From Sanguinoderma infundibulare (taxonomy: Eukaryota > Basidiomycota > Agaricomycetes > Polyporales > Polyporaceae), in contig JAVLRN010000001.1 of the NCBI GenBank assembly GCA_032821775.1, positions 4,030,001 to 4,094,000 on the forward strand: a stretch of 64,000 nucleotides of DNA. The letters are read 5' to 3'. The translations under genes were made by a program, and so were the position numbers. The notes below the pieces were generated by a model, which was not told the DNA's origin, ran no database searches, and saw only the letters and a program-made list of their open reading frames with translations. The number at the start of each line of letters is the position of its first letter. Positions within the stretch are counted from its first letter, which is position 1. Positions 12,256 through 23,928 of the stretch are shown piece by piece.

Positions 12256-13113
12256 TTACTCCTCGTCCTCGTCGCCGCCCTCCTCCTTCTTCGCTGCAGC
12301 AGCCTGGCGCTTCCGCTGGACACGGCCGGGGCGGCCTCCGCCGTATGGCGACGTGAGAGCGAAGTCGATGTGTTTTTGAGAGTCGAGACGGACGACGAAA
12401 GAGGGGACGTTGACAATCTGCTTGCCAACCCTGCGGATATATATTGAGAAATGACGTTCGCAAGAGTTTGAATGGGAAAGACATACCGGATGTGCCTTTG
12501 GCGGATGAGCACACGAGCGTGGTGAATGGACTTGGCCAAACCGCTCTTGAAGACCTGAGTTTGGAGACGGCGCTCCAAGAAGTCCTCGATCTTCAGGGAC
12601 AGCACGTAATCGAGACGCATGCGGGACTCGTCGAGCACACCGATGCGGACGAGACGGCGGATGAGGGCGTTACCCTCGAAGAGGCGCTTGGGGTCCTTGT
12701 CATCGAGCTTGAGCAGCTCACGGGCTGCACGACGAATCTTGGAGAGGATGAGACCGATGCGCCAGATCTCGCGCTTGTTGCGGAGACCGTACTCGCCGGC
12801 GAGCTAATGTTTGTACCAAGTCAGTTTGCACGCGTTTCCGCGTATCCCTCCCGAACATGGTGAAGTACGCACCTTCAGCTCGGCATCAAGACGAGCGGAC
12901 TCGAACGGACGACGGGGGACCTTGTAACTGTGAGGTTATCGTCGAAACGATAATGGGGCACGGCTGTAATCAGCACGGTGCATCCCTCCACTAAGTGGAT
13001 CTTGAAGCGTTAAGAAATGCTCACGTCTTGTTGTGGTTCCGCGGGGCGCTATGAAATGGACGTGAGCTCGACGACAACAAGCGCACTGAGAAAAGGCGGC
13101 ATTACAGAGGCAT
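12256..13113 (-). CDS. RPS9: 40S ribosomal protein uS4 (RPS9)
   Basis: Complement of five exons: 13106-13113, 13025-13048, 12873-12927, 12487-12803 and 12256-12430; exactly 192 aa. uS4 is a primary rRNA-binding protein of the small subunit with a role in decoding accuracy. The start [20 protein letters not shown], the core block [20 protein letters not shown] (S4 domain) and the acidic GDEDEE tail all match the eukaryotic family. The first two coding exons are micro-exons of 8 and 24 bp. Intron 2 is 97 nt, longer than the others, and carries a perfect hairpin next to its 3' splice site. The gene is head-to-head with eL21, 265 bp apart. Confidence 0.97.
12936..12953 (-). promoter_or_regulatory. 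Perfect hairpin at RPS9 intron 2 acceptor
   Basis: The RNA-sense strand forms a 7-bp stem TTATCGT/ACGATAA closed by a TTCG loop, 8 nt including the acceptor AG before exon 3. A CTGAT branch-point candidate lies upstream of it. RPS9 splicing is autoregulated in Saccharomyces cerevisiae, so a regulatory role is possible but is inference. Confidence 0.45.
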
Positions 13114-13378
13114 TTTTCTTGAGGATGGCGGGGACGACGGAGGAGCCGAGTGCTTGCCTTGCGGACTTGTCTTTGGGGTATGCCCAAACGATGTCAAACA
13201 ACCCGAGTTGGCGCCGAGCCACAACTGTACAGTTCCGCCAGCCACCCGGCAACTCCCGGCTGCCTTCTCGGACGTGCTACTCGATAGTGCGGACACCACC
13301 AGCAACGCCGACGACTGTCAGTATCCACTTGCTCGCTGTGCTTGACGTTCTGGAGCTCATCCCTGTCTAGTCCTCAAG
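13114..13378. promoter_or_regulatory. Bidirectional promoter of RPS9 and RPL21
   Basis: A 265-bp interval separates the divergent starts of two ribosomal-protein genes, so both promoters must share it or overlap transcribed regions. No canonical TATA box is visible, as is common for ribosomal-protein promoters. Confidence 0.7.
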
Positions 13379-14037
13379 ATGCCGCACTCTTTCGGTTACC
13401 GGGCGCGCACGCGCGACATGTTCAAGCGGGGCTTCAAGGGTGCGAAACTTTGATCCTGAATTCTTCACTGAGGCTCAAGTCGTCGATATAGAGCATGGCC
13501 CCATCAAGCTGTCGACCTACCTCACAAACTACCAGATTGGTGACATCGTCGACATCAAGGCGAATGCTGCTCAGCAAAAGGGCATGCCCCACAAATACTA
13601 CCACGGGTAAGCGTTCGAGCTTTTCCTACTTGCGTCTCCTCGACTCATGGATCTGTGCACCCGCAGGCGCACCGGTATCATTTACAACGTGACACCCAAC
13701 GCCGTCGGCATCATAGTGAACAAGATTGTCGGCAACCGTTACATCGAGAAGCGGGTAAACATCCGTGTTGAGCACATCAGGCACTCCAAGTGCAGGCAGG
13801 AGTTCCTCGACCGTGTTCAGCGGAACCACGAGGCGCACGCTGCGGCGAAAGCGAAGGGCGGTGAGTACCAGAATACTTCCTGATCTGTCTTTGCTTCTCA
13901 TGTCCGTTTCGCTTTCTCCTCCAGAGCGCATCAACCTGAAGCGTCAACCCGCCCTCCCTCGCGGTGCGCGCACCATCTCCGTAAAGGATAACGCGCCCCA
14001 GACCATGACCCCTGTACCTTACGAGACCACCATCTAA
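13379..14037 (+). CDS. RPL21: 60S ribosomal protein eL21 (RPL21)
   Basis: Four exons, 13379-13439, 13492-13606, 13667-13860 and 13925-14037, give 160 aa, the usual family length. eL21 is a structural protein of the large subunit. [51 protein letters not shown] and [18 protein letters not shown] are diagnostic. Exon phases agree throughout. It shares a promoter interval with RPS9, which suggests coordinated expression. Confidence 0.97.
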
Positions 14038-14297
14038 AACACATCTTCCCCTCCGCCCCCGCTGTCGCCGCATCTGCTACGAGGTTCATGCATGTCGTCT
14101 CTTTTGTTCTATGTATGCCCATGCATCAATACGCATAACATGGAAACATTGTATAATATGAGCTCTGCCGTGAGTGTACTCAACCTGAATCCAAGAGCCC
14201 AAGCGGTATGTGGGTCGCCGTGTCGCCGTTGCCGATCCCGATGACTTCAGACGCGGATGGATGAAGAGACGCCGACACACTTGACTCTGACCATACG

Positions 14298-15505
14298 ATG
14301 CCTCGTCGACGGTCCTACTCCAGAGACCGTTCTCCTTCTCCCTCTAAGGACTGTTCTCGTTCTCGGTCTCCAGATGGAAGAGCCCCGTTGCCGGACGGCG
14401 TGTCTGAGATATCTGAGTCTGACTACTTCCTCAAGAGTGATGAGTTCAGGGTGTGGCTGAAGGAAGAGAAGGGCAAGGTCCGCACGCGTGTTCCCATTGC
14501 GTCCATTATCCGGATCTCCCTAACACTCTAACATACCCTGCCCAGTACTTCGATGAATTCTCGAGCGAGAGAGCACGAAAGTGAGCGAATAAGCTTCGCT
14601 CCTGTGGTGTTGAAGTACTGAAGTCTGACATATGGACCAGGTACTTCCGCAAGTTCGTGAAGGTATGGGCGTGCTCTTGCAATCATCCTATTCCCCATGC
14701 TCATCCACTCGGTAGGCCTGGAACCGAGGCAAGCTCTCAAGTACGTCAAATCATCGCATACATGCAGGCTGTATACCGTGCCACGTTGACGGTCCGATTG
14801 TCCGCGCAGAATCTCTCTACGCCGGCGTGGACAAGGAGCAGGCGGCGAGCAGCCAGACCGCGTACAAGTGGTCCTTCGCGTCCAAGACGTCCCGCGCGGA
14901 CAACGAAGCCCTCCGTGCCGCACGCGAGGAGATCGACAGTGCCACGCACGGTCGGAGTGCACACGCACAGTCCTCCTCGTCGTCATCGGGACCGTCCAGC
15001 GGGCGCGTGCTCGGGCCCACGATGCCGTCCACGTCCGACCGGACGCTCGCGCGGGAGGCGGAGGAGGAGTATAGGGCGGGGGAGCGCGACTACTGGCGGA
15101 AGCGCGACAGGAAGGAGACGAAGGAGAGGATCGAGGACGCGGTCGGGCCGAAGGAGGTGGGGCGCGCGGGTCAGCTGGAGAAGAAGAAGGCGCAGCGGGA
15201 CGCGGACCGGGCGTTCAGGGAGAAGGGGGACGACGGGTTCGACGTGGACGAGTCGACGTTGATGGGCGGCGGGGATAGCTTCCAGGCGCAGTGAGTGTCT
15301 CGTTCGACGTTCGACGTTCTGCGTTTGGGGCGGGTACTGAGCTGAACGGGACAGGATCGCGCGGCGCGATGCGGCGAGGAAACGATTCGAGGATAAGAGG
15401 GAGGAGAAGGGGTACGCGACACGTGAGCGTGCAGATGCGATGCGAGCAAAGGACAAGGCGACTATGGACATGTTCATGCAGATGGCCAAAGCGAAGTACG
15501 GCTGA
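14298..15505 (+). CDS. Conserved Arg/Ser-rich nuclear protein (unnamed family)
   Basis: Six exons, 14298-14477, 14546-14580, 14641-14662, 14716-14740, 14810-15290 and 15355-15505, give 297 aa. The N-terminus has an RS-like segment (RRRSYSRDRSPSPSK). A compact block, SDEFRVWLKEEKGKYFDEF followed by ARKYFRKFVKAWNRGKL, looks conserved across eukaryotes, but I cannot name the family with certainty. The C-terminal half is highly charged and probably helical (repeated E/K/R) and ends in MDMFMQMAKAKYG. Two of the exons are only 22 and 25 bp. The RS start and charged helices suggest a role in nuclear RNA processing; that is inference. Confidence 0.8.
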
Positions 15506-16090
15506 TGTTGGGATTGTATGCATGCTGTCATCAGCTGTGTATGCGTCTGACGTTCCTCTGTAGTTCTGACTATATCTGTATGCCTCCTGTCACTGAGGGC
15601 GATCCTCGCTTCTACTCCAGGGTAGAGCGTCGACCGTGCTCGCCGCCACCGTCAAGTCCCAACAGTCGTATATGTCGGCCACCTTCGTCTCTTACTCCGA
15701 GTTGCCTTGTGCTAGCGTAAGCGTTTAGTATGACCGGTGTGCGAACATTTGTTCACAATATTTGTCTGTCACCTTAGGACGCCGCCGATTAAGTATGCTG
15801 GTGTTGAATATTTACCAAGACACTCCCATTCGAATGGGCCAACGTCTCTACGTCCGTCCGCCACGCACTTCTCTCTCATGTTTGCAGTCCTGAAGGCGAA
15901 CACTCTTTCCATGATGCCCTCGCCATCACGACCCGAACCATGGACATCGCGGAGCCACTGCCCCCACCTCCCCTCTGAAAGTGTTCTGCCCACGCATTGG
16001 CTGACGGCTTCCAATAAGCGTGGGTTAGCTATGCTGCAGCGCCAACACATCTACTCGTCGAAACGGCTGCAAAGGTCTTAAATACTACGG
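15506..16090. other. Intergenic region
   Basis: The 3' flank of the RS-rich gene followed by about 500 bp with no recognisable content, ending at the outer edge of the inverted duplication. Confidence 0.45.
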
Positions 16091-16751
16091 GCGGAGATGC
16101 TTGAAGCTCGTCAACACCTGTTCTGCGGTTCTGTCCGTGGTCGGCCAGGCTACGGCGAGGTGGGCGAGATCCGGTCGAGTTTTCGCGACGACTGACAGAG
16201 TGCGGACTACAGCGGTGTCACTAGACTGATCTGGCATGGCTGTGATGGAGAAAGTCGTCAACACCAGAGAGATGCAAAGCGACTTCAGAACCGGAAGACA
16301 GCTGCCCCATGTCGTCACAACCAACTCGCGTAAATTGGGGAGCATAGGTTGATTCCTGTATCGCGCGGCCAAGAGGCGTACGGTGTCTTCCCCAATGTCG
16401 CGATCGGCATCCGAGAGACGGAAGATGTGGATGCGTCGTGTGAGACGCTCGAACTGTGCCCGATAACCCTCCGACAATCCCAGGTTCTGATGTCACGCAA
16501 TCAAGTCATGGTATGGCGGTAGTAGGGGGCTGCAACTGATCTGGCGATATCCTGAAGCGGCATTTGCGACCATGGGTCTCCAGCTAGTGAACCCGTCCGC
16601 GACACGGATGATGTGGGACAGTCCGCCGGGTGGATCGCGCCACGCGGGGTCCGCGAAAGCCTTGAATGTTTGAGAGGCTTTGGCGAGTGTCCAGGGAGAC
16701 GATAAGCATTGCTCGAAGATTTTTGTCGGGTACGGTGAGTGCGCGGTGCAT
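16091..16751 (-). pseudogene. F-box/LRR-type protein relic, arm A
   Basis: Reading the minus strand from an ATG at 16751, the start MHRALTVPD is followed by an F-box-like segment that is only readable after a frame change (IFEQCLSSPWTLAKASQ, then KAFADPAWRD). Downstream a second frame keeps the body with RRIHIFRLSDADRDIGEDTV and LRELVVTTWGSCLPVLKSL. It stops after FKHLRP where the duplication ends. F-box proteins normally recruit substrates to SCF ubiquitin ligases. The frameshift and the missing C-terminal half indicate a dead copy. Confidence 0.75.
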
Positions 16752-16857
16752 CGTGTGCGTCGGAGAGTGCTCCGAGAGGGTTACAGCCGAGCAAACCCTA
16801 AGAGCAGGGCCAAGAGCATGGCTTGGGGACGTCAGGGGTCTCAGGCCAGACACTCCG

Positions 16858-17250
16858 ATTCGTCTCATGCAGGGAGGAGGAATTAGCCGGTTCACTGACG
16901 GCCTTCATGTTCTGTGCCAACCAACCGAGAAACACCCAGTGACATATCCATGATCAATTTAGACAGAGGGTGTGGGTATACGCGCAACGTACCTTGGCTA
17001 GGCTTGGCCGACTCAATTTAAGGCAGCGTGGGGGTTCTAGTCCATGCATACATCTCTAGAACTTGCTTAGACTCAACCATAGAGAAGTAACACTTTCGAC
17101 ACTTACTTTTGAACGTCGATCTCAAGCCCACTGGGTCCATCGTGAATCCGCGAAACGCATCCGAGTCCACCGTGTTGCGGAGATGTTGAACCGTCGTCAG
17201 CGATGGCAAGGCGCGCCGCCACCGATGGACCTCGATGGACGTGTGCGTCA
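16858..17250 (-). pseudogene. Eroded GH31 alpha-glucosidase fragments, arm A
   Basis: The minus strand encodes DAFRGFTMDPVG (around 17122-17164), matching HAFRDFTTDPVS of the intact GH31 genes, and VFLGWLAQNMKAV (about 16901-16940), matching VFPDWFAENMEAV at the start of the active-site exon. The nucleophile exon itself is missing here, removed by a small deletion relative to arm B. These are relics without coding capacity. Confidence 0.65.
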
Positions 17251-17362
17251 AGGCGCGTCCAAACACCGTACACAACACTCTTTATCCGCCTCGTTCACCT
17301 CTCTAGCTGCTTGCTGACTCAGACAATCAAGCCGCGTCTCATAACCTCGCCCTTGGACCACG

Positions 17363-18014
17363 ATGGTCGCTCCAGTCTCCTCACCCACCGTCATCCCTCG
17401 CAGTCCAGTGTTTCCGCGGCTTCTACCGCTCCCTCCACATCCACATCCCATACCACCCGCACCCTCTTTCCAGCGACGAGAACGGTTCATCAACTACCGC
17501 GACATATGGCGGGAAATGGAAGAGCTGAGCGAGGAGGAGGACGCGGTTGAGGACCAGGTGTGTACCCCCGACCATACCTACTTATACGCGCCAGACGCGG
17601 CCCCATCGCTTTTAAACGTCGTGTTCCCTGCGACTCCGCACACAGAATACGGAAATCAAGACGAGAGGGTACAACTTCCTGATCCCCATCGGTCGGACAT
17701 GGACGCAGCACGAGGAGAAGAACGACGTGAGTACCCGCCCACCGGCCACAAGCTTTGTTGCGCTTCCTCCTACCAACAATGTGCCACTACCCCTGCAGGC
17801 CGACGACGCCTTGGAAGGATCCGACGGGTCCTCCCGTTCTGGCGACAGGGACTCTATGATGGACGAGGACGAGAACGACTCTTCGGAAGAGGAGGAAGAA
17901 GACCTCGACGCGGACATGGAGGACATGGACCGGACCGCTGACACGACTGCTGACATGGACGAGATGGCGAGCTCAACTGAGATTTCGGAAGAGGGAGACT
18001 CTGAAGAATTGTAG
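17363..18014 (+). CDS. APC15/Mnd2-like anaphase-promoting complex subunit, copy A
   Basis: Exons 17363-17557, 17646-17726 and 17799-18014 give 163 aa. The order of features matches APC15: an N-terminal PVFPRLLP segment, a central NFLIPIG motif followed by an acidic stretch, and a long Asp/Glu tail containing MEDMDRTADTTADMDEM. In known systems APC15/Mnd2 is a small subunit of the anaphase-promoting complex that promotes turnover of the checkpoint complex and Cdc20. Identification rests on the short IPIG motif and the acidic tail, so it is moderate. Copy B (38824-39472, minus) is nearly identical with the same intron positions. Both lie in the inverted duplication, divergent from an F-box relic. 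Confidence 0.6.
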
Positions 18015-20317
18015 CACAGATTCCAATGCCATCGCTGTATCATGTACAAGTGCCACTCGTACTGGATCCTTCCCAGTTACTATACACTGGCAGACTAGTC
18101 CAACAAGTCCGCACGCGAGGAGGAAGCCCAACTGCGAACACACGAAGAATGCTTGAACGAGCCAAATTGAGGGCGCCGAATAAGTGGCGGAGTCCTGCGC
18201 TGGGCCTGTGACGGAGTGGATCGGGATGCGGCTGACTCGGAGGCTCGCTCTCGGCGGCGGGGTTCAATGCGCGCAAAAGCCGTTGACCGTCGGTCGACTT
18301 GTACTGGTCATCTTCCCACCATGGGGCTGCGTCTCCTCTCAGATTTGGGTACAGCGTCCGCAGGGAACGGGCAACCAAAAGGGGGCCATAATGTTCTCCC
18401 ACCCAGTAGGCCCGGGTTGTGTTGTGGGTGCTTGTGGACCTCAGGTGGCAGGCAGACTGCGTATGTCGATACGCTAACGAGCGTGTTCATGATCTAGCAG
18501 ACTTGCCTCGTCAGCAAGCAGCGAGGTGACGACAGGGATGATGAGCGCGGTGGAAGAGTGTGGAGGATGCGCCTGGACGTGTGCGTCTGCGGTTGGGCCT
18601 TGGGATTCGAAACGTGACAGTGCCTGGGAACTTGTCCACTCAACGCCATCCTCGCTTCATCCTCGCACAACGTTTCTCGTCCCGGTCCCAACCGATCCGC
18701 CTTCCTCCCTTGGCATCAATCGTACCTCTGACCCGACACGACATACCGTACTGAGCGAACCCCCATGTTCGTCTCATCTTTCCTCTTCTAGAGCCTGCCC
18801 TAACAAACATAGTCAGTCATACCTCGGCGGAACGACTGGACGGGACTGCCCGCGTTCAAGTTGTCGGAGGCCGTCCGTCGTCCCTACTCCCTACACAGTC
18901 AATTTCGCTACGTATAACTACGCACTATTCATTTTCAGGACCAATCGGTCCCGCATCCGTCAAATAACGCTATAATAAGATTTTCTCGGTCATCCTCAAC
19001 CTGCTCATGAGTGAGACATGGATATGTATGTGCCCACCATCTTGTGGATTGCATGCTTGCTGGTTGACTATGCCCTTTGCCTTAGCCAAATCGCTCTGAG
19101 GTCCTTTCCGAGTCACGCAGCAAGCCAGAGCTGCTGTGATACTCGGAAAACCAGCCTACAGCAAGCTAAGGCACCACTGGAGTGCACGGCCTTGCCGAGC
19201 TCAAGGCCTTGGGACAGCTTTCATAGAAACATGGTGATTGCCGCAAGCTTCGTGCGTGGCACAGGGACGACAACGCTCCCGATCTCTAAAGCGGTACATA
19301 CTACAAGTAGGTATACGGCCCTGTTTATCAGTAATTCCGGTAATCTTATCGGTCGGAGCGCCGAGGTGGCTCCCACTTAGGCTTGGTATGAATGCGGTAG
19401 AAACAATTGTGGAGAGTGTACACGGCATATCATAATGGTGGTAATGATGCTACAGACAGGGTGCCGATTTTGAGAGGAGGACAGCAATGAATTGGCCGAG
19501 GACGGGACAAACGGGACCGTGACTCGGATCCGGAATGTTCTCACGCACCCGTTGTGCAGTGCTACGAGACGAGTGCCAGCGAGCTCTTCATCTTCGACTC
19601 ATATCGAATGTCACCCGCGGCCGTGCCTCGTGAATCCCCCTCTGGACTCATCGTGCTCATCACGTTCGCTACTCGAGTTCCTGTTTGAACGCAAGGTATC
19701 CGGCCAATGCTCATTTTGCGCATAGAACCTTGGACTCGAGGGCCGCCGCGTCCGGGAGTCTGCAAGACAACTGTGCTCCCCTTCATGGATCAACATTAAT
19801 TTACTGCCCACTGGTATAGGCTTTACGTACGTACACGTCTTTCCATTCGTCCAAGCGATATAAGCGCTAAGTATAGTCCGAATAGCTCGTACTAATGCGG
19901 GGCAATGACCGACGATTAACACTGGAACGCGCCTCCGAGTACCCCGGCCCCGCAGGAGAACTTCAATCTGTTAGCCTTCTCGCGACGTGTGCTGAGCTGT
20001 GCGCTCCATCCCGTCGGCCAACCGAACGACCACACCTCTAGCTCCAGTCCGGTGCCTGCAACACTCCCTGCCCACAGCCCTTCCAGCTTTACGACAGTCG
20101 TCTGTATGAAGGACAAAAGCTGCCGACAGAACCGGGGGCTTCAACGATCGCGGTGTCCCCACAATCGTACGGCGCTGCGAATCGGCTAGTGGGGTAGGCG
20201 AGGCAGGACGGTTCTGCTTCTCGCAGACCGCCGTCTCTCTCCGCGATATTGTGGTCGACTAGGTGACTCCAGCCCGTGCGGCGCTGAGGTGTAACGGGCT
20301 CCGGTCCCTCTTGGACG
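18015..20317. other. Non-coding stretch
   Basis: About 2.3 kb with only short, unconserved open frames on both strands and no recognisable gene, RNA or transposon domain. Confidence 0.45.
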
Positions 20318-20470
20318 ATGCACCCCGCACTCGCAGTACCCGGCATCTTGTACGACATTTTCGAGCAATGTTCATCGTCTCCTGGGACACTCGCCAACAC
20401 CTCCAAAACCTGCAGGGCTTTCGCAGGTCCAGCTTCCGAAATCCTGTGGCGTGTCCCAGGGAGCGAGCAT
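20318..20470 (+). pseudogene. F-box fragment, copy C
   Basis: A short frame starting MHPALAVPGILYDIFEQC and continuing with LANTSKTCRAFAGPASEILW is a readable F-box, related to the two F-box relics in the inverted duplication but without their frameshift. Similarity ends after about 50 residues and no repeat domain follows, so it is a truncated remnant. It shows the ancestral reading frame of the family. Confidence 0.6.
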
Positions 20471-20760
20471 TCCTTCATACCTTCACTTACTACAGGTGTC
20501 GAAATAGTCCCCGATTCTTGCTTACAGATCCAGGCGAGTCAGGCGTGCTCCTGTGCTACGCCGTTCATTACTTCCACTCGCCGCTGGACCGACCTCGCAC
20601 TCAGGGTTTCGCGACCACCACGACCCTCTCAGTGTGCCAGTCCTACCGCCACAACATCCGGCTCTTCTGCAACGCAGCTCCCGTTCGTGCCGTGCATATA
20701 ATCCTCCCGTATCGTTCGCAATAGGCAGCTCCCCAACACTCACCCATACATTCCGTCGTG

Positions 20761-21724
20761 ATGCATCCCCCTTACCATGGCAGCAATGGTCCCTCGACGT
20801 GTACGTCCTGCGATAGCTATCCCAGTAGAATCCTGTCCGCTCATCCAATACGTAGGCGAGAGCACCGGCAGCGCGATGGCGCATCCGCCTCAGGCTCTCC
20901 CTTCGCACCTTCGACAAGTCGAAATTGTGAGGAACGCGGTACGTTGCTTGGCTTTGTCGCCGAGGCCTAAAGGCTGATCGACACTGTTCCACACGCAGTG
21001 CGAACCTTGTCATCGGGACCGAAAGAAGTGCAGTCATTCCCTTCCGTGCGCCCGGTGCATCGAGTACGGACGAGAGGATCTGTGCCTCGAACGTAAACGT
21101 AAGAAGCGCACGGCACCGGGGAGGGGCGGCATTGCCAAGGCCCAGCGCGAAAAACGATCCCAAGGTACGGTGCCCCTGCAATGGCAAGTTGCCGTGATCA
21201 TGCTCAAATTGCACCAAGGAAACATTTCACCTTCCCATCCGGATCATATTGTCTTCGACCCATCCTTGATGGGATCGTCCAACCGGCGGGACGATTCCTA
21301 CGGGCCCGTGCAGAGCGTCCCCTGGATCCCCCAACCGCCGGTTGGGTCCGAGTCGTACTATGAGGCCAATTGGCAGCAGTATCCTCAGGCTGCTAGTCGA
21401 GTTTGGCCTCTTCCGGTACCGCCCTCCACCTCTAGTGGAGGCGTTCAAATGCGCATGGACGTAGAGCGTCAAGCGACGGGCGATGGCATGCCCGCAGGCG
21501 ACTATGACGGCCACGTAGGGCGCCGCGACAGCCATGTGAGCACCAACGTGTTTTCGGGCGGCTGGTGTGGGGACCTCTCTCTGCCAGTCCACGTACGTTA
21601 CCCACAGAATTACTCCCATGTCAATGGGAGTGTGGGCGACGGAATCGCCGACGATCTGATTTACGTCCCTCCGGACGACGATGTCACCTCTCGCACCGAA
21701 GGGTGTCCCTGGGCGCGCTTCTAG
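20761..21724 (+). CDS. Small Zn(II)2Cys6 transcription factor
   Basis: Exons 20761-20800, 20856-20938 and 20999-21724 give 282 aa. Exon 3 opens with the six-cysteine pattern C-x2-C-x6-C-x5-C-x2-C-x8-C, preceded by EIVRNA and followed by a basic patch KRKKR, as in fungal Gal4-type DNA-binding domains. The cluster begins near residue 42. The rest is Pro/Ser/Tyr-rich, with no fungal-specific middle homology region visible, so the protein is shorter than most family members. An optional intron could start at 21165, but the frame also reads through. It sits alone between the F-box fragment and a gene-poor stretch, so its targets cannot be guessed. The assignment of the cluster is firm; the two N-terminal exons are less so. 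Confidence 0.75.
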
Positions 21725-23928
21725 TACCAAAACCTGCCCTACGCGTCAATGGCTCAGAGGCGAGTCCAAATTTCAGTGCTATTGGACGGTGCGCTCTGAT
21801 ATCGTATCCATACAGTTCTCATCCGTTGCCAACGCATCGTCGCCCGTGTGGTTAGATGGTCTGATCGATGACTTCGAGTTCGTCGAGACGTTTCTGTTCC
21901 TCTTGTGTCACCGGCCTTTCTGGACATCGCGTCTTTGCTTTGCTCTTCGCTCTGATCTACGTGCGTCCGCTCCGCTTCGCGTTGATCCTCGAATTCCTCT
22001 AGTCGATATGGACATTTAATGCACATGTACTTCTCGTCCCACTAATGAAATATGTACGCCAAACGACTACGACTACGCCTTGGAACATGTCCGACATGCG
22101 GGAAAAGGGCGTCAGCGTGTGAGGAACTCTGTGTTGTGTATCCGTTACCTGCATTGAAAGCAACATGCGCATGCACGCGTCGAAAAGCGCACGGCTGCAG
22201 GAGGGAAGTTGAACGGGGCGCGCACGACGTTCATGTCGTCGACCTGCTGCGCCTTCCCCCTTTCCCCTGCCCGGCAGATCTTGTCACGCTCTCCGCTTTC
22301 CCCCGTCCACTCCTCACGAGCACAGAGCGCGGTGGCTGCCCCACATCTGTTCTCACCGGCACCCGTGTCTCGCCGTGGAATCGCGGCGTCATCGCACCTG
22401 TCAAACATGCGCACCGCGTTAGACCCGCCATGATAACGTACTTCCGTAGGATCGCTATCTATGCATCTCGTCTGATGCTGCTCGGTAATAGGGAGCAAAT
22501 GAGGCGGGTGCTGACCTGAGTTGGCAAGAAGACTATTAGCGTTGACAGCTCGCAAGATGAAGGTGGCCCATGCCCCCCCCCCGCCCCAATGAGAGTTTTC
22601 CTGGTTGGGAGATAGTATCTGTCTCTTAGGCGTGGAAGGACGGTGCGCGAATACGGCACGCGGGGGACTTGGGCCGTGGTCATGGCCTGCGGCGCCCGGT
22701 GACCTAAAAGAAAATATGGCAAGCGCCTAACCTTACGAACCGCGAAGCACACCGCGTGTTTTTGGCCACATCGTTCTCAACGTCGCGTTCTCGATCTGCA
22801 ACTCTAGATGCGAGCGAACCGAGACCTGGCCGGGGTGCGAGAATGTATCTGTGACTCGATCGTGCACGCCCGTAGCCCAGGTGTTCATGGGTTCATGACG
22901 GAAAACACAAGACTTCAATGTGATTCGTGGGCGACGAACACATATGCAGCACGGTGCCAAGCCTAAGCCGCACAGATCGCGGCGGGATCCTGTGTGGCCG
23001 GCTGCGGTACTGGTCTCTGGATACGCCCCGAGTTCAATATTCGCGCATCGCCTTGGACCAGGGTGGCGCGTCGGACTTACTTCTGCCAGCCAGTTTCAAC
23101 GTACACCTCGAGCGGCATGGGCGGATATGCGGTGGGCTGAGGGCGACACCGTCATGGCGACAGACCCCACCGAGCGACTCGTGCGGGCACTGTGGTGGAA
23201 TTTTTAGACCACAGGATGTTCGTGTCCTCATTCGGAACCACCGCCTCGTTGTCTCTCCCGCAAGTATGTTTCGAGGGAGGGGCGGAGATGACAATGGCTC
23301 AGGGCCCAAGTATCATAGAAGGCGGACATTCGCTCCACATACGCACATACGTGCAACATGTCGGGGGCTGCGAACGGACGCGCCGCCGCATATGTTCGGG
23401 GTCAATGCCCGGAACGGAACATGTAAGGCTGTCCTCCGCAAAAATTCGAGAACATGAAATTGTAGCCGTCCGATCATTGAATATGGCCGGAAACCAGATG
23501 TTTTGGTTTCTCGCCATGATTAACGGCCGCACGGTGATAGTCGGGTGGTCTGAATCCACTCACTTCTCGCAGCAAGCGGAATGGCATGGGAGCCGTTCCT
23601 TGTCAATTAGCGGTACGCTTATAAATTCTTATCAACGAAGCACGCACTCATATGCCTGCGGTTGGAATAGATGGCTTGATACGGGCCTAAGGGGGCCTCT
23701 GCTGCAGCCTGTGTGGTGGGAGGAGTCAACCTGACCTTGGATGGCGTATTGCCAAATCTGTCAGGCGCGGGTTTCGTAACGAACGGCATTCTCCGCGTGC
23801 GCTTCAAACAAGCGCCAAGGCAGAGGTCGGTGTTTGGCTGTGTTTTGGGTACTGCACAGTTTCTGTCAGCCACCACATCGCGGACGTTGCAGGCAAACCA
23901 AAAAGTAGCATACAGCACCGTCCTCAAG
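21725..23928. other. Non-coding stretch
   Basis: About 2.2 kb without a recognisable gene. A run of C residues lies near 22575. Open frames here are short and lack family motifs. The last few hundred bases are the RPL28 upstream region. Confidence 0.45.

Larger units (their letters stand above)
16091..18011. repeat. Inverted segmental duplication, arm A
   Basis: This stretch is closely similar, in reverse orientation, to 38827-40928. It carries an F-box relic (minus), eroded GH31 fragments (minus) and an APC15-like gene (plus). Similarity stops abruptly inside the F-box relic at about 16091 and around the APC15-like stop codon at about 18011. Relative to arm B it lacks about 0.2 kb near 16840, where the GH31 active-site relic would lie. 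Confidence 0.85.
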
